From Bugulina stolonifera (lineage: Eukaryota; Bryozoa; Gymnolaemata; Cheilostomatida; Bugulidae): a DNA stretch of 64,000 bases. The position numbers were made by a program, and so were the translations under genes. Every line of letters begins with the position of its first letter. Positions within the stretch are counted from its first letter, which is position 1. Location of the stretch: positions 10,116,501-10,180,500 of the forward strand of contig OW285190.1 in the NCBI GenBank assembly GCA_935421135.1. Reading direction: 5' to 3'. The notes under the pieces were generated by a model. That model was not told the DNA's origin. It ran no database searches and saw nothing but the letters and a program-made list of their open reading frames with translations. Below are positions 38,701-51,183 of this stretch, piece by piece.

Positions 38701-41700
38701 ATTTCTATTAAAAGTCGGCCCTTGATCTTGTATATAATTATAATGTAATAGGACTAAGGAGAGAGCAGAGTGCTTCATTATGTCAAGTCACATTCTTTAT
38801 GTCCGTCGCCTAATTTTATCATATTATTATCAATGAACATATTTTTATGGCTTTGCTTTATTAATTTGCAAGTGCCAAATTCCGATATCATATATGCAAA
38901 TGTATTTTAATAAAATTGTATCAATCAAAGATTATTAATGAGAAATTGTTATAACTGTTGCAGCGATATGTGAGAAAGGTTGTACTAATGGCGACTGTGT
39001 AGCTCCTGGGGTATGCCGATGCCAAACTGGCTGGTCTGGAATGAAATGTGACAAATGTAAATATATTCATTATAATGAATGAATTATACAAATATTCAAC
39101 GTATCAGATTAGGACTTAGAAAACTCTGTCGATTATATACTTTGGCATTGTTACGTAATGCAAATTATCCATGTAATATATAATAAATTGGATGTAGCTT
39201 GCTGGCATACAAACCACCCATTTGATGCACTCAATACCAATCCATCACCTAATATGGTATTGAAGTGTGAATTATATAATAAAGTCATAACATAAATTCT
39301 TTCCTATTTCAGCATTATGCTTTCCGCTGTGTCGTAATGGTGGTGTATGCATCGGCCACAACCAATGCCAATGTCCAACAGGCTATGGCGGACGATTCTG
39401 CATGGATCATAAGCAAAACTCTAAAGGTGAGGATTCAGGGCTATAATATATGTCTGTTCAACTAGAAATCTTATGGGTCAATCTACTTAGTGCACCTGAG
39501 GGCTCAAGATCTGATCTAGATACTCATATAGCGTTCTCATTTGGGGTTTGGGGTTTGGGTTTGGCTATTGCTCAAATGAAAACCTTAATAATTTTAATGA
39601 GGTTCAAGCTGACAAGGTATATTATGACATTAAAATTCAAAATGGAATTTAAATCTCTCAGTTTTGGTTTTTCTAACGAGAGGATGAGCGATAAAATCCA
39701 TGTTAATTCATGTTTAATATGGGGCCACACGCAGTGCTACTGACTAGGCCGTGACCTTGTTACTTATAGTAACATTTTCTGGTTACCTTGCACATAATTT
39801 ACCTGGACCAAGTCTGGGAAAGTAAAAGAACATAAATATAAATCATAGATTACTGAGATAATATTATATATATATATTATCATTTTGTCTAGTGCACTAT
39901 CTTACACTAAAGTGTATAGAAATAAAGTCTAATAAAATTTAAGAGCGTGCAAAAAATCAGAATTATAAATGATATAATCCACAAGATATCAGTTGCACCC
40001 TTTTAATAATGAAACAGTTTCTGATTATACACGATTATTCTAGAATATTAGTGCCTTGAAATATTAGTTGTTGCAATACAGACTACGAATAATAATTATT
40101 ATATTGTGAAATTTGTGGACAGAATTATCATATCTACAACAGAGATAATAATGATAAGTTTAAGAATAATAGTATAGTTTACTACTTACACAGTGATATT
40201 AGCAGTTCTTCATCTTTAGTCTTAGCATGGGTGACTCTGTATTTATTCACACATAATAATATGTAAACTTTTAAACTCAAGGGAGGTGCATACGAATGGT
40301 TCAGTGTTACAATGGCTATACGTCTGCATGCAGTTGACAATAGTAGGTGTAACTGAAGTAAATGGTGTTAGCTTTTCAATGAAGTCTATTTGAGAACAAC
40401 ACAGAAAATTCTCATAGACAAAGACGTCCACTGCTTGGTGCAGTAGTTTGTGATTCTAGAGTTAGTCGGCAATGAATAGAGAAGACAATTTCTCCCACTT
40501 CACTTTTGACATAAAACCAAGGCTATCTCAAATTTCTACACTTCTGCACCCTGTTAGTACATCTGTTTAATACTCTTGTATCGTCTCGAGATATTTGTCT
40601 TTACTACACGAAACAGGATCTCATGGGATAAATGTACACTCCCTTTGATTTCGATTGGTGGGCGACTACCGGTACCAGAACATGAAATTAGCGACTCATT
40701 AACTTAGGGAATGACAGTAAATTGTCTTCTTTTACCTTTCATCTACAGAATCATGACTGTGATAGTTTGACTAATGGTGTTAACTAGTTAGTAAGCGTAA
40801 GTAATCAGTTCTCACACGATCAAATGAACATGCGATCAGTCACACAACTATGGCTACGTCTATTATAATTCACAGTGGCTATAATATTATAATAAATACA
40901 TTTGATGGATGAGATAGCACTAGAAATGACAAAATATCTAGCAATCAATCACAAGTAAAAGTCGATTATTACAGCTTTAATGTTTAACGCTACACAGCAT
41001 ATAATACTAAAATACACCATCTTTAATACATTTATGAATGGCAATATGGAATTCTTTTGATTAAATATATACATTAAGCAAAACATTAACAATCTACAGT
41101 CTGATAAACATAGCAGAACTAAATGATTGGACAAAAGCAACATGGTGGTCACTAATGATTGCTGTATAGACTTAATGAAGCCGATCATCATAGCTTATTT
41201 CCTGTTCGCTGATAAACATCTGACTATATTGTTTGTATTTGTCTTCTCATGCAGGATGTAAACGAAAATGTCAAAATGGAGGAACATGTATCGGGAGAAA
41301 CAAATGTGAATGTCCATCAGGATGGAGAGGTTCGAGATGCCATAAAATAGGTAACTGGTTGAACTTGACTATCAATCACTCAGCTACTGCTTTCCGCGTG
41401 CGCCGATTTGGTCGTTGAAACACAGAAATGGCCAGCAGGGAGCCCAAGGCCACCTGTGACCCAATTGACAAGTTATTGTTTGATATAAAACAAAGTAGGC
41501 CTATGTGTTTTTGATTGTCTGAGATGATTTTGATGACAAATAGCAGAATTTTAGTAAACTGTAGACTAGTAGCCTACACAAACGAACATGACTAGCGGAT
41601 GACTCATCTAACCAAATGATATGATCATCCCTTGAAATCTCCTCCTTTTATTGCATCTACAAACTATATCATTATAATGTCATTTTTCTTGCGAGCTAAC

Positions 41701-44356
41701 TTATCTGTTACATGTAGATGGTTCATCATTTTTGCTCACTTTGGAATGTGATTGTTGATGGAGGAAGTTGTCCACCCCTACCACATGCAAATGTTAACGG
41801 AGGTATATCTTATGTTTTGTAGCTCCAGTGTGTGAAGGTGGGTGCCAGAATGGAGGTAAATGCAGAAAAGGAAATGTATGTAAGTGCAAGAAAGGCTTCA
41901 CTGGAAAGAATTGTGAATCAGGTAGGACTTGAACACTTGGTACATGTAAATGAAACTAGAAGTTAGATAAATTTTATAAATTCAACTCAATTCATTGTTT
42001 GCCTTAGGCTAAAAGTAATTATCACACATATTTCCTACTAAATATCAGGTATTTATGATTTCCATGTTATGCTAATTGAACTACTACTACTACTAACCCA
42101 TGTTGTACCAGCGTGGTGCTCCACTAATAATCTGTGTTCTTGTACATATAGATACGTGTGGGAACTGTCGCAATGGAGGTACATGTGACAGGAAGTCGAA
42201 ACAGTGTACTTGTCCAGCAGGTTTTGGTGGCCAAGTTTGTCAGTACAGTGAGTATTGCGTAATGTTACTAATAAACAAATGCCAAAAATTTAGTAACCAG
42301 TAGCCTATGGTGAATTTCACAATTACAATGTTGAACACAAATAAACAACAACAATATGGATTATTCAAACATACAATAAACCGACATGTACACATAGGTG
42401 AATATTTAACCTAAATATCATATATAGGAAACTACACAGGAGTCTGCATATTTCAAACTTAAATATGCATTAATCCGCTACCTCTTTAGCCATAGGTGGT
42501 ATCTGAATTTCATAAAGACAATCAGTAGAAGAATTTGAACCCATTGTAACTTTTCTGGCTAAAACCACGTAATCTGGCTCCACTACTGTACAACCTCCCA
42601 ATTATAGAGATTAATGGTCACCCATAATTATAATTCTAATTTATGTATTGACAAATATTGGTATACAATGATTGTTAACCAGACAATAACTGGTATAAAT
42701 ACATACATTATTGTATATAAGCTGTAACAGTAGGAATCACTAAAAGGGCCAAGCGTCTCAATTCTCAGTAAATTAATCACATATATGTCACATGAGTAGT
42801 GAATAACTCCTCTATAATAATTAATAACTTTGTCCATCCTTATATAGTCAGCATTAGTGAAGTTAAAAGTTAATTAGTGGTGTAGTAGTAATTAGAGTAG
42901 GTGGCTAATGTTGTATATTATGTAGATTTCTAATTAATATCTTGTACTCTATTCATTAATTATTATTAAAAACATAAAATATTAGAAAGTTTAAATGTAA
43001 TTGATGCTACTAGCATAGTTGGTCTGCTCTAGTGTGAACATACAATATGGATTATGATGATAGGAGACGCCATAGCTGGCTCATTTATCATATTGAGAAT
43101 AGTTTCCTTGCTTGAGCTTACAGAAGTAATCAAATTGTGTAATTCTCACGACCCCTTAGGTGGTGCACCACCTTCTATGGCACCAGATAAGTAGGTGAGC
43201 AGCCAGGAGGAGCCAGAAGGAAGTCATTGTTATTATAATTGAGTGTTAGCGCTTCATGAATGAGTCAACCATTCAAAAATACCGTAATTACTGTACATAG
43301 CTATTTTAATACTTCACACTGGTTAACATATAGGAGATTTCCATGGTTAGCATATAGTGGATTTCCACAGTTAGCATATAGTGGATTTCCATGGTTCAAA
43401 CTCAGCTCGCACTGACTGAACGTGCGAGCTCAGCTCTCAATTTAATACAACATATTGCACAAAACACATTATCATGATAGCACAGTAGATTCAAGTAAAC
43501 CAAATGAGCATGTAAACATTAAAAATAGAATACCACACAACATAATATTTAGTGTAATAGAACATACAAGTATTGTAGCATAATATCACATGTGATTGAG
43601 ATGGACAATATTATCCGTGTCATTAAGATAATGAAATGATTTTTTTATTTACTCATGTTTTAGAAATCAACAATGATCTGTGTGCTAAGAATCCATGTCA
43701 GAATGTGGGCCAGTGTATCGCTTACAACACATGCTACTGTCCACCAGGATGGTTTGGTCTTAGATGTGAATACAGGTAAGCACTCAACAGGCCATCAATC
43801 ATGTACAGAATCTATAACTATTTCTTGCATTTTGCATTTCATTATAAACAAAAATTCATATGCTACTTTTTTGATTACGTTTATTATTCAACAATTTGTA
43901 CTTATAGGAAATGTAAGAAGTATAAAATAAAAGTAGAATATGAAAAGAAGGAAGTTAGAAGAATGAAGTATAAACTTATAGCGTGCAATACAGCACCTCA
44001 TGGCAGATGTAGGGTACCTGATGGGTAAGTGTCACGTCTTATCATGCATCAATTATGACTAAATATAGCCTATTTTTAGCATTATTGACAGCAGAGGACA
44101 AGTGCTTACATTTTAATGTCCAGTTAACAATCAATTTATTCAAAAAGAGACCAACCCAGTGATCATGAAGCAAATGCATATTACCTGCTTGTCTCCACAG
44201 CACCATATTTAAGCTAGGAGTTGTCTTCACTTGATTCTAACCTGAAATCTGTTACCATGTTACAGATTCACATATGAAGAAAGGCCAGTTATAAAAACCA
44301 CCCCTGATTATACTAGTTGTGATGATGGAGACTCAATCTCTGAAGATAAAGGTTAG
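26767..44356 (+). CDS. Secreted NTR-TSP1-TSPN-TSP1-EGF(7) matrix protein, 14 exons
   Basis: Exons: 26767-27217, 31283-31435, 32861-33396, 33534-33687, 34064-34228, 37662-37748, 38964-39056, 39313-39426, 41255-41350, 41823-41921, 42152-42247, 43664-43775, 43908-44024, 44266-44356. All have AG/GT borders, phases join exactly, and the total is 2364 nt (787 residues plus TAG). A signal peptide (about 1-20, ending IVRS) is followed by a Cys-Pro start and an NTR/TIMP-like region ([13 protein letters not shown]) to 150. TSP1 repeats lie at 152-201 ([12 protein letters not shown]) and 433-486 ([12 protein letters not shown]). A laminin-G/TSPN domain is at about 202-400 ([12 protein letters not shown], then [17 protein letters not shown]). 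Seven EGF repeats, one per exon, span 487-718, in the style CRNGGTC…CxCPxGxxGxxC of WIF1/VWDE. The end is a Lys/Arg-rich tail with three Cys. Likely an extracellular matrix or ligand-binding protein; I know no named orthologue with this order. Confidence 0.92.
27218..31282 (+). other. First intron of the matrix-protein gene (4.1 kb)
   Basis: No exon or repeat family stands out. A run of 14 G lies at 27628-27641. The short ORFs inside are random open frames. Confidence 0.6.
34229..37661 (+). other. Intron between second TSP1 exon and first EGF exon (3.4 kb)
   Basis: AT-rich, with no exon I can support. The block 36720-36980 is somewhat less AT-rich and has an open minus-strand frame at 36976-36773, but it has no recognisable protein features. 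Confidence 0.5.
43328..43399. repeat. 24-bp tandem repeat, three copies
   Basis: Three copies of a unit close to ATATAGTGGATTTCCATGGT lie in the intron before the seventh EGF exon. Confidence 0.85.
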
Positions 44357-44846
44357 ATGGGGGTCCTGAATAACCCCTTCCTCCATTATTTATTTATGTC
44401 ATGACAAGAAGCTAAGTCAAGTGCTCACACCTGCAATTCTAATTCAGTATCTATTATGCTCCAGTCAATCAAATTCTACAGGTTCAAATATTATATTATT
44501 ATATGCAACATAACATTATCTTAGTTTACACAATTTGTACATAAAACTGAAACCAACTTGTATAACTTTCAAGTGCATTATGATTTAGTGCATTTAGTGG
44601 AGGCCTACATGACATTATACTCTACCAAATATTTACCAGAGAAAATATATTTTTGTACGATGACGATTTTTTATATGAAACTGTATTACCTAATTTATTT
44701 TTGCCTTACATATACTGTAGATAGCATATTATATATAAGAATTTACTTTACTATGTAGTGACAACTCTGTGCCTTAGACCCACATGTTATGTGGTTCACT
44801 GAATATGACTGCATTATTATTTATAGTGATACTGTATATTTAAACA

Positions 44847-44852
44847 AATAAA
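44847..44852 (+). terminator. Possible polyadenylation signal of the matrix-protein gene
   Basis: AATAAA about 490 nt after the TAG stop, in the gap before the convergent ALKBH4 stop. It is the plausible + strand signal in this gap. Confidence 0.4.
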
Positions 44853-44884
44853 GTCATAATATTATTGATAAAATGAAATATAAA

Positions 44885-44890
44885 TTTATT
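44885..44890 (-). terminator. Possible polyadenylation signal of ALKBH4
   Basis: AATAAA on the minus strand (TTTATT on +) lies about 95 nt beyond the ALKBH4 stop, a normal distance. The two convergent genes would then have 3' ends that nearly touch. Confidence 0.45.
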
Positions 44891-44983
44891 ACTTTATCAA
44901 CTAAATAATGAGTGCAATGAAATACCATACCAAGTTAGTCTTCTAGTACAAAACAAAACATTCATCATATATTAACGATTTGT

Positions 44984-46526
44984 TCAGTATTCTACATCAA
45001 TCCTCGACACTTCTATCAACTCTTTACCAATAGCCCAAGATTCCCCACCTTCTAAAAATTCATTAGTCAACTCTCTAATGTTGATAGCTAACCTACGAGA
45101 TGCTATATGCTCTCGGTCTATAGCATGCATCCATTTATACCTTGCTTCATCGGAGAGCACACAAATGCACCTTCTTGGCAGCGAAACTATGATCTTAGTG
45201 TTAGAGCCTGTTTGACTGAGAGTATAAGATGTCTCTGATAGGAGGTTAATTGTCACAAGCCTTTCTCCCCATAACCAGAAGTCATCAAAGTGCGGGTCGA
45301 TGGCCGAGCCCCGACTACAGACATATTCAAGGTTACACATCTCTACAGCTATGAAGCTAGATAGAATATCTATAGATCTCATTCGCTCCAAAATAAACCT
45401 AGCAAATGCTGGAAAACCTTTAAAAGTGTTAAGCCGAATCTTCTTCTTCTTAAAATTGACTTTTGGACCAAAATCTTGTTTCCTGCGACCTGATTGGGAG
45501 TCTATCCATGGAATCTTGTCGATATTATCACAAAGAGTTAACTCTTCCTGCACAGATAAAAACTCAGTCATCAGATGTACTCCTGAAAATACATTATGAT
45601 AAGAATGGGGTTTACATGATGCATTGCTGTCTACATGCACACAACTTTGGATTTGTCTTCTCTTTACAATAAGATAAAATGGAAGACAACTCCAAAAAAC
45701 AGTCAAATAGAATCGTATAACAATGATAGTACAGACAGTGCCACGTACATGCAGACAGTGGGTTAATAGATATGCTCTTCAACAAAATTGTAGATCATCA
45801 AAACAGAAAATTATTGTTGTTAAAACTGAAACAATTTGTACAGAGCATAACCATGCAAAGGATATTCGACGCTTGCCAACTTGAAGTTCAAACATTCACA
45901 TGATCACCAATGGAGATAGATATCAATTAAAACTTGATCCCAAATTGACCACAACACAGAAATTTACACCAGCATCTTGCTGGCTAATACTTAACTTGTC
46001 TAAGATCGTACAAAATTCTGACTAATGACATAATTATTATCTATCAATTTCGAAGTCACAACTGTACTTCTTTCAAATGTTACTCATTCAAAGGAGGGCA
46101 ACCAAAAATAAATATTCAAGCTCCATACGTGTTGTCTGTTGCCAGTCATTGAATTGAATTGCTAAAAAAGATATGCAGCAGACAGATCTTGACCGACTAC
46201 AAACCTTTGACTAGGATGAAATCCTCACTATTTGTGTGCTGTTCATGGCCTATACCATGTCTATAAGCACGGTTCTGACATTGACTACAGTATAGCCACA
46301 CATCATCTTTCCTTGATACAGCCTCCTAGAACATCGGACAACTAACACGTTATACCAACAGGCACAGGCATCTTTTAATTTTCAAAACCAAGGCATTCAT
46401 AAGCAACACGTCAGCAATGGCTGAGTTATTTTATTAGTATTGTACCTGTGGCAGAGATAGAGTAATGTCTTGATCTTCACACAAAAGACATCTTCTGATA
46501 CCTTTGCAAGCACATTGTTTTGCCAT
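44984..46526 (-). CDS. ALKBH4: ALKBH4, Fe(II)/2-oxoglutarate dioxygenase, two exons
   Basis: Exon 1 is 46526-46446: ATG, 27 codons, MAKQCACKGIRRCLLCEDQD, donor GT. Exon 2 is 45661-44984, acceptor AG, phase 0. The predicted protein has 252 residues. It matches the ALKBH4 family closely: the N-terminal CxCKGIRxCLxCE motif, then SQSGRRKQDFGPKVNFKKKK, CNLEYVCSRGSAIDPHFDD, WLWGERLVTINLLS, and RRLAINIRELTNEF. The iron ligands are the HFD of DPHFDD and the His of KWMHAIDR; the 2-oxoglutarate Arg is in the RRLAINIREL strand. ALKBH4 acts as a demethylase linked to actin K84me1 and nucleic-acid methyl marks in vertebrates. The protein is about 50 residues shorter than the human one, mainly because the loop between LNLLS and PRR is short. 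Confidence 0.94.
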
Positions 46527-46862
46527 GTTTTCAGCACAGGTTCGGCATATTATATTAAGTAAGTTGAGTGAGTAGAAACACTTCCCCTACAAACAACACA
46601 TGAGTAGCTCAATTTAAAGCTAGTCCAAACGGATTTCTTTGCCATAGCATAAGTGATTATTATTTGGAATTATTAATGATGCCATATAAAACTATAGGAA
46701 GAACAGAGACTGGGGCATGTATTTAACCATATTATGCAGAAGGCATTTCTTAAATTTCTTCCACTTTGCACATTGAGGTTTTTTAACCTTGAATCTATCA
46801 AGTAGGTCTACATGATTGCGGTGCTTTATATGATTTTGCTAGAATCTACCCGCTGTGACCAC

Positions 46863-47007
46863 TAGCAAAGTTCCGAGAATTCACCGTAGGCCCTATACTC
46901 GGGGTAGAGAAAGCATTATGGATTTGCTGCCAGACCTATGAAGGTGGAGTCATGTCACACGTCAATGTTCCCTAACTGAGCTACGGCAAATTCTCGAAAC
47001 TTTGTTA
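46863..47007. mobile_element. Small MITE with ~26-bp TIRs
   Basis: GCAAAGTTCCGAGAATTCAC at the left (46865 on) is matched inverted by GGCAAATTCTCGAAACTTTG at the right; over the 28-bp arms (46862-46889 and 46981-47008) only a few positions differ. TA flanks both ends. There is no coding capacity. Confidence 0.7.
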
Positions 47008-47254
47008 GATATAATAATAGAGATCCTATACGACAGGGTGAGTATTTGTAGCTGTGAAAGTCACATACTTTGTGTTATTTCAAACTAGGAGTTGAGGCAC
47101 ATTATATTTAATATTACAATATATATTATATAATACTAAAATATTATTTATTATAATTAAACAATATAAGTACTATTAATTAATCATAAGAAGTTTTGTT
47201 TAATTATATTATAATTAATAATAATTATAAAATAATAATAATATAAATATAATT

Positions 47255-47336
47255 TTATAATGTACTTTTAGCAAGGAATTTTTCTTTGCTAAAAATACAT
47301 TATACAATATGTAGAAAATGGCCGAACCCCCTAACA
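47255..47336 (-). mobile_element. Remnant or short copy of the 21876 foldback family
   Basis: Read on the minus strand it begins TTAGGGGGTTCGGCCATTTT and then has TTTTAGCAA…TTGCTAAAA arms around AGGAATTT. The terminal block matches TTAAGGGGTTTGGCCATTTT at 21876, and the core AGCAAGGAATTT is also shared. Confidence 0.6.
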
Positions 47337-48076
47337 TAAATATAATGATTAATTATAATATAATATAAATATTAATATAATAATCCATTATTGTAAAATA
47401 ATTCTTATAATTAATAATATTAATTGAATTTATAACTATTATGATTAGTTTAAAGGGGAAAATCACAAATTTTGAAGTGATTCTAAAGTGATAGTCAGAA
47501 ATCTGGCGGTTCCAGACGTCATTTCCACAAATACCAAAATCCGCGTTTTTATCCAAAAAATCGGTTTATCTGATTGGTCATGGGCGCATCCTTGTTAGTA
47601 GTCTAAGATCTGCAGACTTACACCGATATGCGAGGTGATTAATATATGCCCCGTTAAATCCACTATATTGCTATAGCCGTGCTGTTTCCGGTAAGTTTGC
47701 GCATTCACAGTTTACTGGTTTGCGACAGCCACTTGTGTTTTTTAGTAATTTCCAAAGTTTTCTGCTACTTACACTTGCTTGTTTTTTATACTGACTAATA
47801 TAGCTCACGGCATATTCTACAATGCATATTTATCCGTCGGTAAGAAATCAAATCAAGTTATATTATAATAAGTATTTGCTCATTCTTTTCTAATCCTACT
47901 AGATTATTTCCCACCGACTCTGACTGACAGTCACTGCAGTTTCACTGAACTATAAAAAACGCTAGTTTCAATTTGTTTAAAATAATTATTTATCATCAAT
48001 TATGTTTGTTTTTATTTACTTATGCACGTAATTAATTAATAACTGTTCTACCATGGGTTTCATTGGTAGTTCAGCG

Positions 48077-48210
48077 GAGCTAGCAGTGACTCTCAGTCAG
48101 ATTCGAAGCTAGCAGTGACTCTCAGTCAGATTCGGAGCTTGCAGTGACTCCCAGTCAAATACGGAGCTAGCAGTGACTCTCAGTCAGATTCAGCTAGCAG
48201 TGACTCTCAG
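48077..48210. repeat. 29-bp tandem repeat
   Basis: About 4.7 copies of a unit beginning GAGCTAGCAGTGACTCTCAG and ending TCAGATTCG. The 29-bp period is not a multiple of three, so it is not a coding repeat. Confidence 0.9.
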
Positions 48211-49644
48211 TAAGTTTCCGTGGGAAATATAACATGAACTCAAGCTGCAATAAAATCACTTTTATTTCTTTGGCATCAGATTGCTGTTGACTAGACACAA
48301 CACAAATGAATCACCAGTTACTGCTTACTTGCCGCTGTAAATTAATGATTAAAAGTCAAACAATCAATTGAAGGCAATGCACATCAATATAATAATATAT
48401 CATTCAATTTATTTAGTGTGTTGCTTTTACCAAAACAGGCTAAATATAAATGATGAAAGCTGTTAGTTGGAAATGGTAAAGCAACATTTCCAAAAAAAGA
48501 CAGTTCCAGCAGGACGTTTCTCAACTGTGTAGATTACATTTATTAGAATACAACTCACCGATAATTAAGTTTAATTAAATGAAAAATTAATATTAAAAAG
48601 GAAAATTAATGGGTGGGGTTAGGGGTTCAAACTGTCACGGAGAGGTTTAGTTTGGAACTGTCTTTTTCCCATTGTATTGGATTGCAGTACATCACTTCAC
48701 CTCCACACTTTCCTGGTGTTCTATTTCTTTCTTTACTGCCTATTTTAATTTTATTTTAATCTTGCTAATTTTCATTTCATGGCATGCGTTCAGATAAATA
48801 AAATTAAAATAAGCAGTAAGTAAGCCCAATGACTGAAAGAAAAAAACAGAGATGCCAGACTCAGTTAATTCAAGCAACATTTTATGGCTTATTAAAAGAC
48901 TCATTTCCAAAATGAAACTTGCAAACATCTCTGGAAAAAAACTAGTATCCTATGTATGTTTGTGCAATATTATGAATCTGTTCCACAATGCTGACCATTA
49001 AGAAATTTACTTTAGCCTCAGTGACTGTGACAAACCCTATTGATACTCTTAGCTATTCTCTATGATGGCATAGGCCTATGTGACTAAGAATATTGGGCCT
49101 ACACTGTGGTGGCTTGGTGACTACTATGTCTAACTACTACTATTACTATTGATAATTCAACTTCTGTTGATTCTATTGATACTGTAGCTACTACTGCTAC
49201 TACTGGACCCTCTGGTACTACTGCGACAACTTACCACTTTTCTACGACTAACTATTATTGTAACCAACTACTACTATTACTACTGCTGATTTTAACTACT
49301 TGCATGATTACTACTAATGCAACCATAACTAACTACTGAAATCACCATAATACTGCTACTACACTGCTATCACTTTAACTTACTGCTAACTACTACTATA
49401 AGTAACTACTCCTACTGCTAATACGAACTACAGCTAACACCACAAATGGTTCTTTTATTTTGCTAGTAAACTGCTGCTGCGACGACTAATACTGACGATA
49501 GTGGGCATACTATCAATGTTGAGCTGATACTAACACATACAGCTTGTTGACTTGTGTTGTAGGATGTTGCAGTGCCTGCTGCAGTTGGGCCACCAGATGC
49601 TGATATGCTCTCTTACTTTATTCTATGAGTTTGTAGTACTGAAG

Positions 49645-49961
49645 CACTAATGAGTTTTACCATGCACTAGCCGATGCTTTCAAGAAAATGCAGTTTCATA
49701 TCCATATAGCTCTTCAGGTAGGTAGTTGTATGAATAACTACTCGGAATCCTGTATCTTAAACATTGATGCTTTATCGGCAAAGAAGATTTAGAATCTGAT
49801 ACTCCTTCAGAGTCTCTAATAATTTTGAATTTGGTTATTATAGTAATTACACTTACATAAATTATTCATTGTTACACATGAAGACTGTGTGTGTAGGCAG
49901 ATCTATGTGCAAATGAAAGTAATACACGAGACAGTCATTTCTTGGTTGCAGATAGATTCTG
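49645..49961 (+). CDS. Two possible exons of an unidentified gene
   Basis: Segment 49645-49717 reads TNEFYHALADAFKKMQFHIH and then IALQ before a GTAGGT donor. Segment 49897-49961, after GTGTAG, reads ADLCANESNTRDSHFLVADR and then F before GTAAGA. The two join in phase 0 and have a protein-like composition. The first acceptor (CTGAAG) is poor. I do not recognise the family, and no further exons are firmly placed. The longer frame at 49889-50167 overlaps in another register and is probably a shadow. Confidence 0.3.
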
Positions 49962-51101
49962 GTAAGATGTTCCAGACAAAATGTTATAGCCTTGGAATAT
50001 CGCAAGAGACACCAATGGAGGGTAAACTATCCAGTTCAACAGGAACAACTTTAGGAAGAAACCTCATTCATCATTGCAGTCGGTCTGGTATCCTTGCCGG
50101 CAGTCTCCTTGAGGTTAAATATTTGTCCATTGCTTTTGCATGTAGGTGCAGTAGTGGTGAAAGCTAGATAGACCTCCTTACTCCTTAGTTGGGGTTTTGG
50201 AGAAGGGGAATAAATCTAGAAAAAGCGATTTCTGTTTAAGTTTTACTGAAAAACAGAGGTTATCTCAAATTTCTCCACTTCTGCATCTAAACAATTATTG
50301 ACCTCCATGGCCTGAATCTTGCAACCATTTGCTATCAGCCATTATGTTAGCTGTCAACATAATATGGTCAACAAGGTCAGTCTATAACTGTAGGGCTTGC
50401 CAGTGACCTCTACCTCACCAACTATGCAAGTGTTCAACTGTTGAAACCCAGGCAGTGAAGTTGAAGTTTGATCATAACACAGTCCACTCTGCACTCTGCT
50501 GGAACTTCCTCCACTTGTACACCTCTGCTCTGACTGCTCAATACTCTCTAGCACAATCTGTTGGCTATGTTATAAAACCATAGTAGCACACAAGTGCTAC
50601 ATGACGGTAATCATTAGTGCTTTGCCATAGATTCAGCAGTTAAAGCTATCATAGAATCCACAGGAGCCTAGCCACCTGCAGTATAATATTTTAATGTGTA
50701 CTTTTAATAATACTATTACCAATGTTTTTCATGGGTAGCAGAGTGTCAGAAATTATTTCCAATGATATTGTGTAAACCTTTTATACATGCATGTATATGT
50801 AGATATAATAAAGAATTCGTGATTACAATGTTTATACAAATACAGTGTGTTGTGCCATATGGTACCTTCAGCATGTACATGCATGTTTATTTGTCATACA
50901 TAAGTTTTATAATGATAAAATGTATATTATATTACTGATACATGTACAGGTATAAATGCATTTGCATTGTTGGCAGACGATGTTAAGGTCTATGTGATTG
51001 CACTGCACTGACAACTGCAGTCAAGAAATTGAAATGAAAGTAAGGAAAACAAATACATGTATAATTAGCATAGCATTATGTTATACGGATAATAGTATAA
51101 A

Positions 51102-51183
51102 GTTATCTCCCCAGGAATGGTCGATCGCCGGAAACCGTAGTCTCACAAAATAGTATGCCGAAATCTCAAAAAGGAGATAACTC
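51102..51183. repeat. Short foldback
   Basis: AGTTATCTCC near 51103 and GGAGATAACT near 51173 are perfect inverted 10-mers about 60 bp apart. Possibly a tiny MITE. Confidence 0.45.

Noticed and set aside
45300..45672. Plus-strand ORFs over ALKBH4
   Set aside because: Antisense shadows of the ALKBH4 second exon.
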